DNA of 64,000 nucleotides from an uncultured Alphaproteobacteria bacterium (GTDB lineage Bacteria > Pseudomonadota > Alphaproteobacteria > Rhodobacterales > Rhodobacteraceae): assembly GCA_929200255.1 (NCBI GenBank), contig CAKMYZ010000004.1, positions 124,001-188,000 on the forward strand, written 5' to 3'. Below are positions 20,501 to 29,169 of the stretch, piece by piece (within the stretch, counting starts at the first letter, position 1; each line of letters begins with the position of its first letter). The notes beneath the pieces are model-generated. The model was given only the letters and a program-made list of their open reading frames with translations. It had not been told where the DNA came from and did no database searches. The translations under genes were made by a program, and so were the position numbers.

Positions 20501-20884
20501 CGCACAAAACGAATGGATCGTCTGGATTTTCAGCCCACCCGGCGCCTCAATCGCGCGGGCAAAGAGGGTGCGCGCCTGTGCGAGCTGCACGCCATCTATC
20601 TGGCGGTCGACGCCCAGTGTAGTCAGCTCTGCCCGCAGGTCCGCATCGGGCATCATCGCCCATGCGCCCAGCCGCTTGAACAGGCGGTTCTGCATCTCAG
20701 CGGCGGCGGCTTTGGTGTAGGTCAGGCAAAGGATGTTCTGGGGCGAGACTTCTTCCAGCAGCAACCGGGCAACGCGGTCGGTCAGCACCCGCGTTTTGCC
20801 TGATCCGGCATTGGCCGATAGCCAGGTAGAATATCCCGGATCTGCGGCTTCGACCTGCCGCTGCGTTGCGTCGTCACGCATCAT
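17549..20884 (-). CDS. addA: Double-strand break repair helicase-nuclease AddA
   Basis: UvrD-family helicase with a RecB-type nuclease; with AddB it resects double-strand ends for RecA loading. Walker A SANAGSGKTRVLTDRVARLLL at residues 25-45, Walker B ILVDEAQDTSPTQW, helicase motifs GDKKQSIYSFQGADP and MTVHGAKGLEAPIV, and the C-terminal nuclease core AIDYKSNRIVP. 1111 aa, typical for the alphaproteobacterial (TIGR02784-type) AddA. Overlaps the addB stop by ATGA. Confidence 0.96.
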   Translation of the reverse strand: MMRDDATQRQVEAADPGYSTWLSANAGSGKTRVLTDRVARLLLEEVSPQNILCLTYTKAAAAEMQNRLFKRLGAWAMMPDADLRAELTTLGVDRQIDGVQLAQARTLFARAIEAPGGLKIQTIHSFCAGVLRRFPLEAQVSPQFREMEERDAELLRAGVVDGFLMGPKADVVRQLLQHFTGDDLGKFTAEIAKNGDNFQEPFDEAALLQKFDLPIGLNVQKLCDDVFDKDVLEQLAAACATGSTNDIKAANALNGLLHADASPNDILKGLEDVFLTKSGKAPFTAKIGTFPTKATRNARPDLIADVEVLMGRVEDIRPLRLGLIAFERTTALYHFAQAFLPAYADHKLAMGALDFDDLIRKAKALLTDPAVAQWVLFRLDGGIDHILVDEAQDTSPTQWAVIKQLTQEFATGEGARTDRERTVFVVGDKKQSIYSFQGADPAAFDQMKEYFQTAHEAIGKPFNITSLDHSFRSSQAILSVVDATFQGDRAAGMDEGLNHIAFKDAMPGRVDLWPAVEKSKENDDRLWYEPVDLPSATDHTVIMAQRVASQIKHMIANDTIPVEVENTGTYQRRPITEGDFLILVQRRSELFSEIIRACKAADLKIAGADRLRVGAELAVKDLAALLSFLALPEDDLSLAAALRSPLFDWSEQALFTLAHHRGKDSYLWTALRGSAHSETLAIIDDLRGQADFLRPYDLIERILTRHDGRRKLLARLGPEAEDGIDALLSQALAYESTGVPSLTGFLTWMETDDLEIKRQMDSQGDRIRVMTVHGAKGLEAPIVILPDTAKRDIQAKQEILPAGDQVIWKTPTNESAPAVAALRDDVVAKQARERMRLLYVAMTRAEKWLIVGAAGDVGDGDASWYNIVADGMAQRGDFDAMHGDLAIRRVAEGDWDKLDLVIPDQKPIPQVTPPGFDWLALPAKPQTIAPSELGGAKVLPGDPAELDEEDAKARGTLIHRLLEHLPTAPLEERHSLGLQLIQSDDSALVDEVCGLLDQPSLQWLWTDDALREVDITAELPGIGRIHGAIDRLIVGPDKITAIDYKSNRIVPKRPEQTPLGLTRQLGAYAMALHKIYPDHNIEAAILWTHTGDLMVLPDDLLHEAMIDVATP

Positions 20885-23820
20885 GTCAGCACCTCTGGTG
20901 CAGGTTCATCGCTGGTGTCCCATTCGCCATACCGCGATAGGTGGTCGTATGGCCCGTGGTCGGTTTTCAGAAAGAGGGCGAGCCGCGCAGTATATCCGCG
21001 TGTCGGATCATCCCAATTGCCAAAAAGCGTCTCTAACTCTGCCCAAACCTGATCAGGTGGTTGTTTGGCAAGCGGTGCTGGGACGATGTTCATCCCGGCG
21101 TTGACACCGATGAAACTGGCACCTGTGACGTGGCGCTCGCCGATTTTTTCAAACGCACCGTGTTCGACCATTGCGGCCTCCAGCAACAGCTGCTTGTCGA
21201 ATTTTTCCTGCTGCGGTCCGGTTGGCATGATGCCGGTTTTGTAGTCGTAGATCAGTGCTTCGCCCGCTTCAGTCAGGTCAATGCGATCTGCATTGCAGGT
21301 CAGCAAGACGCCTGATGGCGCAACGACGATTTCGCCCTCCACCTCCTGCTCAAAAGGCTTGGCCTGGGCCTGCCGGGTCGCTTCGCCTGCCAGAAAGATA
21401 TCAACAGAGCGTTCCATGCGCGCCATCCATTGGGCGCGGATCGTCGGCCAAGGGCAGTCCTTGGTGAACTCTTCCAGTGCGACTTGTATCAACAGATCGC
21501 GGTGATCCGGTCCGCCCTTTGCCTTGATAAACCGCTCAAGAATGCGATGGATGATGATCCCGCGCAGTGGCGCGTCGGCGCTGGGCACAAGCGGGTCCAA
21601 TGGATCCAACCGAAGCGTCTTGCGCGCATAAATAGCAAATGGGTCGCGGATCAGCGTCTTGATCTGCGTGACCGAAAGCCGATCCGGGCGCGCTGCAACA
21701 GGTGGGCAAGGCGAGGGGCGGGGTGCGGGTGCGGTGCGTTCCTTGGGTGTCGACAGCGCATGCGCCATCGCCAGCCAGTGATCGCCGCGCGCCTGCATCG
21801 CCTTCAATGCCTCTGGCCCGTGCTGTTCTGGCAGACCTTTCAGCAAATTGGTCAGGCGGTTCACCCAACGCGATGGCACCGTTTCAGCATCCGCCGAACG
21901 CTTTGCGCGGGTGACCCACACTTCTGGCCCGGCAATGGCCAGCTGATAATCATGCGCGGACAGCCCGATCTTTCGTTCGGGCAGCAAAAGCCCCGCTTGC
22001 GCGCGCATCATGCGGTTGAGCCACGGATCAGGCGCGGGTGCTTCGGGCCAGACGCCATCGTTCATGCCGCCCAGAATGGTCAGATCAACACCATGCACGC
22101 GGGCCTCTAATGTACCCCAGATCAGGATGTCGGGGTGGCCGACATCGCGGTCACGCACGACGCCATCCGCAATGATACCCCCAAAGAGTGCCGCATAATC
22201 ACGCGCCGTCATTAGACCACCCGCGCCAGCGGCAAGTCTGAGCGTTTCACAAACACGCCGCGCTTCTCGCCCGGCGGCTTTGTCCCACAGCCCCCCTGTT
22301 TCTGCGCCATCTGGACCAGCAGAGAGAGCTTCGGCCAGCGCGATGTGTTGCGCATAATAGACGCCCAAATCCTGCTCCCCACTGTCTTGCAAACCGCAAA
22401 CTAATGGGGTCAGCCATGCCGTCCAATTGGCGCGGCGCTCGTCTTTGCTGGCCCAGCGGTCCAGATCGCCGGCTGTCGGGAAAGGCGGTCCATGGCGGCG
22501 CAGATGCAGTTCCAGTTCATGCGTATGACGCAGATGATCGCCCCGATCGGGGCGATTTGAATGGCACAGCGGATGTTTGAGCAGGATCAGCAAGGCTTCA
22601 CCAGTGAGCGGCTTGCAATAAAGGTCGGCCACATGGCGCAGGAACCGCCCCGGCGCAGATTGTGGGAGTGGTAGGCCCGCGCTGTCATCGGGCGTGATAT
22701 CCCACCGATCAAGCGCCGCAGTCACCTGTCGGGTTAACATACGGTCGGGCGAGATGAGAGCAGCAGTTTTGTTTTCATCGACAGCTTGGCGCAATCGTAG
22801 TGCGATTGCCTCTGCCTCAGCACGCGGGCTGCTGGCCTCGACCAGTGTCAGTGCAGCGGTTGGGGCCAACATATCGCCCAGTTCAGGGCCATCGCTGCGC
22901 CATTGATCTGTCACAGGTGCGGGCCGCAGGGACAGCGAAATCAGCTTGTTGCGTTGGGCGTCGGCCGGCGCGCGGGTGGACCACTTCCCGACGTCGTCAT
23001 GCGCAAAGTCGATCAGGTCCATCAAATGCCGAAATCGGTACTGTGGATGATCCTCTGGGGGTATCTCTTCCGGTGTGGTTTGTTGCATCCCCTGCCAAAC
23101 CTGCCCTGGCAGATCAAAGTCATACCCGGGGAGAATGATCGCCCCCTGCGGCAGCTTTGCAACTGCCTGCATGAAAAGGGCCGTCGCACCGCGCGACCCG
23201 GTTGAGCCCGCCACGATGACCGGATGCGCAGGTGGTGTGGTTTGCCAGCTTTCGGCCAATGCCTCGACCACCATACGCTGCCGCGCTTCTTTGTCCGGGG
23301 GTTCTTGCCCGGAGGCGAAGAAGGGTGTGATGATTTTTAAGAACCGCAGCGCGCGCTCCCAATGGCCGGATTGGTCGGATACATCCAGTGCGGCGATGGC
23401 ATCGGGGGCCACCCCTTCGCCCTGCATTTCATCCATCAAGGCCGCAAGGCTGTCCGATAGATCATAAAGTGCCGCGCGTGGTGCCAGATCAGGTTCCTGA
23501 TCAAGCAGTTTACTGATGAATTGCGACAATTGCAGGCGGCGCTCAAGCGGTGGAACCGCTGGACGCAGGGCCAGTGTGATCGGGTCATCGGCCAATTCCG
23601 TCACCAGGCGAATGCGCGGCAAAAGCCGGGCGGGACCGTTGTCAAAAACGCTGCGAATACGCCGCCGCATCCGCGTGGTGTTGACGTAAATTTCCACCTT
23701 GGCCCAGTCATGTGGTGCCAGATCCGCAAAGCGCTCTTCCAGCCCTTCAACAAGGCCTTGGGCAAAATCGACACCTGGCGAGCTGCCAAAGATGCGCGGT
23801 CTGTCGGTTGGGTCAAACAT
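20881..23820 (-). CDS. addB: Double-strand break repair protein AddB
   Basis: AddB partner of AddA, which carries the second nuclease and scans for recombination hotspots. The N-terminal segment RPRIFGSSPGVDFAQGLVEGL, the degenerate P-loop region VAGSTGSRGATALFMQAVAKLP and the C-terminal PD-(D/E)XK core LIYDYKTGIMPTG are visible. 979 aa from ATG 23820 (MFDPTDRP), which overlaps the upstream gene by 8 bp; the ORF-track start 75 bp upstream lies wholly in the preceding gene. Confidence 0.95.
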   Translation of the reverse strand: MFDPTDRPRIFGSSPGVDFAQGLVEGLEERFADLAPHDWAKVEIYVNTTRMRRRIRSVFDNGPARLLPRIRLVTELADDPITLALRPAVPPLERRLQLSQFISKLLDQEPDLAPRAALYDLSDSLAALMDEMQGEGVAPDAIAALDVSDQSGHWERALRFLKIITPFFASGQEPPDKEARQRMVVEALAESWQTTPPAHPVIVAGSTGSRGATALFMQAVAKLPQGAIILPGYDFDLPGQVWQGMQQTTPEEIPPEDHPQYRFRHLMDLIDFAHDDVGKWSTRAPADAQRNKLISLSLRPAPVTDQWRSDGPELGDMLAPTAALTLVEASSPRAEAEAIALRLRQAVDENKTAALISPDRMLTRQVTAALDRWDITPDDSAGLPLPQSAPGRFLRHVADLYCKPLTGEALLILLKHPLCHSNRPDRGDHLRHTHELELHLRRHGPPFPTAGDLDRWASKDERRANWTAWLTPLVCGLQDSGEQDLGVYYAQHIALAEALSAGPDGAETGGLWDKAAGREARRVCETLRLAAGAGGLMTARDYAALFGGIIADGVVRDRDVGHPDILIWGTLEARVHGVDLTILGGMNDGVWPEAPAPDPWLNRMMRAQAGLLLPERKIGLSAHDYQLAIAGPEVWVTRAKRSADAETVPSRWVNRLTNLLKGLPEQHGPEALKAMQARGDHWLAMAHALSTPKERTAPAPRPSPCPPVAARPDRLSVTQIKTLIRDPFAIYARKTLRLDPLDPLVPSADAPLRGIIIHRILERFIKAKGGPDHRDLLIQVALEEFTKDCPWPTIRAQWMARMERSVDIFLAGEATRQAQAKPFEQEVEGEIVVAPSGVLLTCNADRIDLTEAGEALIYDYKTGIMPTGPQQEKFDKQLLLEAAMVEHGAFEKIGERHVTGASFIGVNAGMNIVPAPLAKQPPDQVWAELETLFGNWDDPTRGYTARLALFLKTDHGPYDHLSRYGEWDTSDEPAPEVLT

Positions 23821-24484
23821 GCAGCATGGCCTCGGCGATTGGGATGCTCTCAGGTTGACCAACGTCGCACCATTGCCCGCCGTAAAGCGCACCATAAAGC
23901 CCGCCGCGTGCCGCGATCTGATCCCAGACCATATTCATGGAAAAGGCGCGCTCTGCGATGTCTTGCAAGGCCTCGGTCTGGATAATCTGGACGCCCGTGT
24001 AAATCGCACCCGACGCCCTTTGCAGCCGCCCGTCACCGTCAATGTCGAAATCCCCTTTGCCCGGATGCCCGTGGGCGTTTTCGGTGGCGACTATCAACAA
24101 CAGCGCCTCCATCTTGTCGTCCCACGCATTCAGAAGATGCGTCACCGGATTTGGGCCTTTCCAGACTGCATCGGTGTTCATCGTTAGCACAGGGCTTGCG
24201 CCAAGTAGCGGCAGCGCGTGCCGCAGGCCACCGCCGGTCTCGCGCAGCTTGTCCGATTCATCGGAAAAGAGGATGTTTTGCCCGGCAAGGTGATCGCGGA
24301 TAATCTGACCCTTGTAGTGCAGGTTTACCACTTTCGTGCCGGTCTGTGCTGTTGTTGCCACGTCAAGCGCATGATCGATAAGTGGCTTGCCTGCCACCGG
24401 GATCAGGGGTTTGGGCCGATCGGCCGTCAGCGCGCCCATCCGGGTGCCCAACCCGGCCGCAAAAAGAAGGATTGGCAGTGTCAT
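23813..24484 (-). CDS. murU: Nucleotidyltransferase, MurU-like (MurNAc-1-phosphate uridylyltransferase)
   Basis: NTP transferase with the signature FAAGLGTRMGALTADRPKPLIPVAGKPLI. Together with the sugar kinase AmgK just upstream (overlapping ATGA) it forms the anomeric peptidoglycan-recycling route that makes UDP-MurNAc without MurA. The symbol rests mainly on this pairing; a sugar-phosphate nucleotidyltransferase of other specificity is possible. 223 aa. Confidence 0.8.
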   Translation of the reverse strand: MTLPILLFAAGLGTRMGALTADRPKPLIPVAGKPLIDHALDVATTAQTGTKVVNLHYKGQIIRDHLAGQNILFSDESDKLRETGGGLRHALPLLGASPVLTMNTDAVWKGPNPVTHLLNAWDDKMEALLLIVATENAHGHPGKGDFDIDGDGRLQRASGAIYTGVQIIQTEALQDIAERAFSMNMVWDQIAARGGLYGALYGGQWCDVGQPESIPIAEAMLHV

Positions 24485-25461
24485 GGGGTCAATCCGTTCA
24501 GGATGTCTGTTGTGGGTGGCGGGACGACAGCAAGCACCGCGCGTTTCAAGCGGCCCAACGCGGGGCTTTCAAGATCGCGCAGGATGTTGGCCCAGACGCG
24601 CGGCATGAAGGCCAGATATCGTGGTTTTTGATGCTCTGTTGCCAGTCGGGCAAAGACCCCAAGAATACGCAGGTTTCGTTGCACCCCAAGGCAGGCCAAC
24701 TGCGCGCGAAATTTGGCGGGCGCATTGGTGCGGGTGCAATAGTCGTTGATGGTTTGGCTGACGATGTTTTGTGGGATATCGCGCCGCACGTCGCGCAAAA
24801 AAGAAGCGAGGTCGTAGCCCTCGGGTGCAATGAATGCGTCCTGAAAATCGAGCAGTCCAACACGGTCGTTGCCCTTGCGTTCGGGTCGCCAGATCAAGTT
24901 TTCCGCATGAAAATCGCGGAGGGCGAGTGTGTTTGGGTTGTGTGCATTGGTGGATAGCGCGCTTTCGATCTCCGCCTGCAAATCTTCAACCGACGATCGT
25001 GTATAATGGGTACCTAGGATATCGATCATTTGCGCGCCGACCTGTGGCGTCATGACGGGTAGGTCGTTGGGCGCGCTCACTGTTCTGAGCACGATCAGCA
25101 CATCTGTTGCTGCAGTATTGAGCATCGCCTGATCCCCCGGTTTTTCCCTAAGCTGCGCCGCAAAATCTTTGCTGCCGAGGTCCTCAATGGCCATCAACCC
25201 CTGGTCTGCCGCATGGGCGAGGATACGGGGGGCAGAAAGACCATTGTCATTCAGGAACTCAGCCAACCTTGCAAATTTTGTGGTTTCGTCGCCGCTCTCC
25301 GGCGGGGCATCCATGAGGATGGCGGTATTGTTGCCTTTGCGCAGTCGCAGGTATTGCCGGGATGATGCATCGGCGGCAATTGGCGTTTGTTCCCAACCGA
25401 CCCAGGGAGAGTTTTGCAGGAATGCTGCAATGAGTGCTGCACGATCAACCACGCAGGGCAC
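24481..25461 (-). CDS. amgK: Aminoglycoside phosphotransferase-fold sugar kinase, AmgK-like
   Basis: APH-fold kinase; AmgK phosphorylates MurNAc and GlcNAc at the anomeric carbon. Visible: SSRQYLRLRKGNNTAILMDAPP (nucleotide-binding lobe), catalytic loop LRDFHAENLIWRPE, and metal-binding GLLDFQDAF. 326 aa. The start overlaps the tsaE end by 17 bp; a slightly later start cannot be excluded. In Rhodobacterales and Caulobacter this gene is regularly found between tsaE and murU. Confidence 0.83.
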   Translation of the reverse strand: MPCVVDRAALIAAFLQNSPWVGWEQTPIAADASSRQYLRLRKGNNTAILMDAPPESGDETTKFARLAEFLNDNGLSAPRILAHAADQGLMAIEDLGSKDFAAQLREKPGDQAMLNTAATDVLIVLRTVSAPNDLPVMTPQVGAQMIDILGTHYTRSSVEDLQAEIESALSTNAHNPNTLALRDFHAENLIWRPERKGNDRVGLLDFQDAFIAPEGYDLASFLRDVRRDIPQNIVSQTINDYCTRTNAPAKFRAQLACLGVQRNLRILGVFARLATEHQKPRYLAFMPRVWANILRDLESPALGRLKRAVLAVVPPPTTDILNGLTP

Positions 25462-25909
25462 TCAAACGCTTAGCCCATTCCGCAGGGCCAGAGATTGTCA
25501 ATTCATGGTGGTCGTCCCCGGCGCTAAAGGCCAAACGGAGTGCATTTGGTGGTGTCGCGACACCCAGCCGATCCGGCCATTCGACAAGGCAAATCGCGGC
25601 CTCAAACGCAGCATCGAGGCCAAGCTCCAGCGCTTCATCAGGATCGGTTAGTCGATAAAGATCGCAATGCCAGAGATCAGCGGCGTCATCTTCATAGGTC
25701 TGAACCAATGTGAATGTTGGTGACGGCACCTCTTCCATGCGGCCCAGCCGCGCCCGGATCAACGCGCGCGCAAAGGCGGATTTGCCAGCACCGATTTCGC
25801 CGTCGAGCAAAAGCGTATCACCGGGCTGTAAAACAGGCGCAATCCTTGTGGCAAGTGCGGTTGTTGCTTCCTCATCCGCCAGCAATGTTTGAAGTATTTG
25901 TAGGGCCAT
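25445..25909 (-). CDS. tsaE: tRNA t6A37 threonylcarbamoyladenosine biosynthesis ATPase TsaE
   Basis: ATPase of the TsaBDE complex for the universal t6A37 modification. Walker A LLLDGEIGAGKSAFARALIRA, the switch region EEVPSPTFTLVQTYE, and the conserved HCDLYRLTDPDEALELGLD. 154 aa. 41 bp downstream of the divL-like gene. mtaB at the other end of the window acts on the product of this pathway. Confidence 0.94.
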   Translation of the reverse strand: MALQILQTLLADEEATTALATRIAPVLQPGDTLLLDGEIGAGKSAFARALIRARLGRMEEVPSPTFTLVQTYEDDAADLWHCDLYRLTDPDEALELGLDAAFEAAICLVEWPDRLGVATPPNALRLAFSAGDDHHELTISGPAEWAKRLSALRG

Positions 25910-25950
25910 GGCCCAAGACTATGGTCTTGAGCACCTGCTGCAAGCGGAAA

Positions 25951-27540
25951 TCACCCTTTGCCAACCTGGATCACCGGGCTTGGCGCGACAAGTTTCCGGA
26001 TCGTGGGACGCATGGATGGGGCGATGCTAAAGCGGACCATTGTCATACCGCCTGAAATGGGGTGGGCGTGGCACCGCAGGCGGCGCCCATCCTCAAGCAT
26101 CACATCATCTGACCACACCTTGCGCGCGTCCAGTCGTTGAATGACCTCTGTCATTTCGTCCCACATCGCACTGGGTACGGCCCGAGATTGCCAGATTGCC
26201 ATTTCGCTGGCCAGTTCCCGGCGCTCCAGCATGAGCTCCGGTCGTGTGTTCCATAGGTGGGAGTAGGCATGGTTGGACATCATCAGCGTGCCAGCGCGTG
26301 AAAAGACGGCAATGCCGTCGGGAAGCGCGTCCAGAACGGCCTGCCCGGTTTCAATGTCGGTGCGAAAACGCCGGGTGAGCGAAACCTCTGCAGTGATATC
26401 TTCGAACAAGAAGGCAAAGGCTCCGTCGGGATGCGGTTTGCCGATCACCCGCAGCGTTTGCCCGTCAGGCAATGACCAGTTGGCACTATAGGTTCCCTTT
26501 TTCGCAGCATCTTCAACGGCGGCAAACTGATCGCGCCAGGAAACGTAGTCGCGCGGTTCGGGCATCATGCGCAACTCGCGCAATCGGTCCAGCACTGTTT
26601 CGATACAGGGCTGTGTGCTTAGAAATTCGACAGGCAGATTTGTCATATCAAGGAGGGCAGGGTTGAACATGGCCAGCTGCCGGTTGCGATCAAAAATAGC
26701 AAGACCGGTGGAAAGTTGGGCGAAAGTCTTACCCAGTGTCTGAACAAAGTTGCGACGGGCCCGATCTGCTCGCATGATGGCATTGGCATCCGACGCGAAA
26801 TGCAGCGTCCCACCATTGCGGTTGATCACGGTGACATCGAGCCAATGGAGGTCTTCTTCGTCGGTTAGTTTGACAGATTTGCGATAGCTCTGCCCATCGT
26901 CGGCTGTTTGTTGCAAGGCTGCAGCAAGCAATTTTAGCGAGACCGGCTCACTGTCTGTTTCACGGCGGCTCAACCGCTCAGAAAATGACATAAATGTTTG
27001 ATTGGACCAGGTCACATTCCCTGTAACATCGGTCTGCCAGATCAGTTGTGGTGCATGATGTGCGACGTCGCGCAGTAAGTCATTCTGTGCAAAGTACAGA
27101 TCGCGTGACAAGGCTGAAAGCGGATCCTCTTCGGGTATGGTGTTCCGGCAGACAGCAGTGATGCGCACAGAGTGGGCGTTTCGATCAACCTCAAGCAGCA
27201 GATTGGGGTTGTCCTGACTTATCAATCGGGTCAGGCCGAGGGTGTTGTTCTTCAAGACGTTGCCCAGATCCGGAAACGGCCCACGAAAGGCATCCAATAC
27301 AGCGTCATAGTCAGACTGTTGCGACGATCGATGCCCGATCAACGCGAGCGCATCCGCCGTCGCGTCGATCAGGACATCGCCACGAAACAGAAAGACGGGG
27401 GTCTGTACCTTTCCGGTTTGGGCAATCTCTGGTTGGGTTCTTGCGGGCCATTTGCCTTTGCCCCACATCACCAAGATCAGTGATGTGCTCAGCATCACGG
27501 CAAAGCCAATTACTGTCAGATCAAAAAAAGTCATCGACAT
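25951..27540 (-). CDS. PAS-domain membrane protein, DivL-like, lacking a kinase domain
   Basis: 529 aa. One N-terminal membrane helix (FFDLTVIGFAVMLSTSLILVMWG), then about four PAS-like repeats including PQLIWQTDVTGNVTWSNQTF, STGLAIFDRNRQLAMFNPAL and LPDGIAVFSRAGTLMMSNHAY, ending shortly after the last PAS. No H-box or HATPase motifs are present. Position directly before tsaE-amgK-murU-addBA-trxA matches divL in Caulobacter, and Rhodobacter capsulatus has a PAS protein called DivL acting on the CckA-ChpT-CtrA relay. I infer the same role. Start is uncertain: GTG 27561, ATG 27540 or ATG 27534. Confidence 0.75.
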   Translation of the reverse strand: MSMTFFDLTVIGFAVMLSTSLILVMWGKGKWPARTQPEIAQTGKVQTPVFLFRGDVLIDATADALALIGHRSSQQSDYDAVLDAFRGPFPDLGNVLKNNTLGLTRLISQDNPNLLLEVDRNAHSVRITAVCRNTIPEEDPLSALSRDLYFAQNDLLRDVAHHAPQLIWQTDVTGNVTWSNQTFMSFSERLSRRETDSEPVSLKLLAAALQQTADDGQSYRKSVKLTDEEDLHWLDVTVINRNGGTLHFASDANAIMRADRARRNFVQTLGKTFAQLSTGLAIFDRNRQLAMFNPALLDMTNLPVEFLSTQPCIETVLDRLRELRMMPEPRDYVSWRDQFAAVEDAAKKGTYSANWSLPDGQTLRVIGKPHPDGAFAFLFEDITAEVSLTRRFRTDIETGQAVLDALPDGIAVFSRAGTLMMSNHAYSHLWNTRPELMLERRELASEMAIWQSRAVPSAMWDEMTEVIQRLDARKVWSDDVMLEDGRRLRCHAHPISGGMTMVRFSIAPSMRPTIRKLVAPSPVIQVGKG

Positions 27541-27623
27541 CGGGAACCCATCCTCGCCCACATGCTGATGTACAATCGATTATGAAGGTTAATGCGGCCT
27601 TAATTGAAGAGGCCAGAGTCAAT

Positions 27624-29021
27624 TTATGCCTTGATTGGTCTGTTCTTCCCCAGCGGTCGACTTACCCGTGCTTCGTCCTGCTGTAGCGTGTTACCAGGCC
27701 AGACGATATCGACAATGGCCCCGCCAGTTGCCTGACCTTTCCAGTTCGCCTGCCCGTGGAGGCGGCTGTTTGAAAAGGTAAGGGTGGCACCCGAGCGTTC
27801 CAGCAGCGTTTTTGCGATGAAAAGTCCCAGCCCCATCCCTTCGTATCCCGGTCGCCTGGCACCGTCTTCCATAACGCGCCGACGCCGGACATATGGATCA
27901 CCAATCCGGCCCAAAACCGAAGGTGGAAACCCTTGTCCATCGTCAGAGATTCGCACACCGATCCCATCTTCGGACCACGTCAGATCAACGGTGACATGCG
28001 CATTCGCAAAATCGACCGCGTTCTGAACCAGGTTGCGTAGTCCATGAATGATCTCGGGTTGTCTTGGGATGATCGGTTGGCTTTGGCTCGAACCCTCCTC
28101 CGGTTCAATGTGGAATGTCACCGTCTTGCCGCGTGACAAATGTGGCTCTGCGGCTTCGCGCACGACAGCCTCTAGCGGTGCGTGCCGCAAATGCAGGTCG
28201 TCTTTGCCTGCGCGCCCCATTGAATGCAGTATATCGCGGCAGCGGTCGGCCTGTTGGCGGATCAACTCTGCATCTTCGCGCAGCTCGGGGCTGTTCTCTA
28301 GTTCTTCCTTCAGTTCGCTACTGACCAGTTTGATTGTGGCAAGAGGCGTACCAAGTTCGTGGGCCGCAGCGGCCACCACACCACCTAGGTCAGTCAGCTT
28401 CTGTTCGCGCGACAGCGCAAGTTGCGTGGCCAAGAGCGCCTCGCTCATCACATGCATTTCGTTTGTGACCTGACGGGCGTAAAGCGCCAGAAAGGCTGAC
28501 CCAATGAGCAGAGCGAGCCAGAAACCAAACTGAAAAAGGAGCGGCAGAGCAAGCTCTGTACCATCGGCCAGAACTAAGGGAATATGCGTGCGGCTGATCA
28601 CAGTGATCAGCCCCATGGCAACCAGCCCCAAAAGAACCGTGCCGCGCAAGGGCAAGACAGTCGCGGCGATGGTGACAGGAGCCAAAACCATCATTGCAAA
28701 TGGGTTGTTTAACCCACCGGTGAGATAAAGCAGGGCGCTGAGTTGTAGAAGATCAAAGGCGAGCCATACTATTGCTTCATTTTCCTTTAGGCGCCTGTTT
28801 TCAGGATACAGAGAAACAGAAAGCAGGTTGGCAAAAACGGAGGTCACAATGACAAGGGCCACTGGAGGCACATCAATTTGTAGGTCATAGAACCGTACAG
28901 CGACAAATATCGCAGTTGTCTGACCAATCACAGCGAACCAGCGCAAGGTAACAAGTGTCCGTAATCGCACCCAGTTGCTACGGTTCTGTGCCTCAAAAAG
29001 CTGTGCATTGCTGGTTGGCAT
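27624..29021 (-). CDS. regB: Redox sensor histidine kinase RegB/PrrB
   Basis: Membrane sensor kinase that represses or activates photosynthesis, respiration and fixation genes according to redox state. Six hydrophobic helices with the quinone-sensing motif GGLNNPFAMMVLAPVT, the H-box AAAAHELGTPLATIKLVS, the redox-active Cys in QADRCRDILHSMGRAGKDD, and the ATP-binding NLVQNAVDFANA and DDGQGFP motifs. 465 aa from ATG 29021 (MPTSNAQ); the ORF-track start 195 bp upstream lies in the divergent promoter region and overlaps regA. Confidence 0.95.
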   Translation of the reverse strand: MPTSNAQLFEAQNRSNWVRLRTLVTLRWFAVIGQTTAIFVAVRFYDLQIDVPPVALVIVTSVFANLLSVSLYPENRRLKENEAIVWLAFDLLQLSALLYLTGGLNNPFAMMVLAPVTIAATVLPLRGTVLLGLVAMGLITVISRTHIPLVLADGTELALPLLFQFGFWLALLIGSAFLALYARQVTNEMHVMSEALLATQLALSREQKLTDLGGVVAAAAHELGTPLATIKLVSSELKEELENSPELREDAELIRQQADRCRDILHSMGRAGKDDLHLRHAPLEAVVREAAEPHLSRGKTVTFHIEPEEGSSQSQPIIPRQPEIIHGLRNLVQNAVDFANAHVTVDLTWSEDGIGVRISDDGQGFPPSVLGRIGDPYVRRRRVMEDGARRPGYEGMGLGLFIAKTLLERSGATLTFSNSRLHGQANWKGQATGGAIVDIVWPGNTLQQDEARVSRPLGKNRPIKA

Positions 29022-29169
29022 TGGCAATCCAAAGTTGCTAAACTTCAAGCATAGTGCGATTGCACCCTTGTTCAATGACGTGATGCTGTATGTGAATTGG
29101 AACAGAGCAACAGAGTTGACCTGCTGCTTTGTGGCACTACCTCGGGCTAAAAGTGGGGTTGGAACCAGA

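Noticed and set aside
17549-23820. AddAB region as a possible phage-defence island
   Set aside because: Both proteins are standard housekeeping break-repair enzymes in the usual trxA-addA-addB order.
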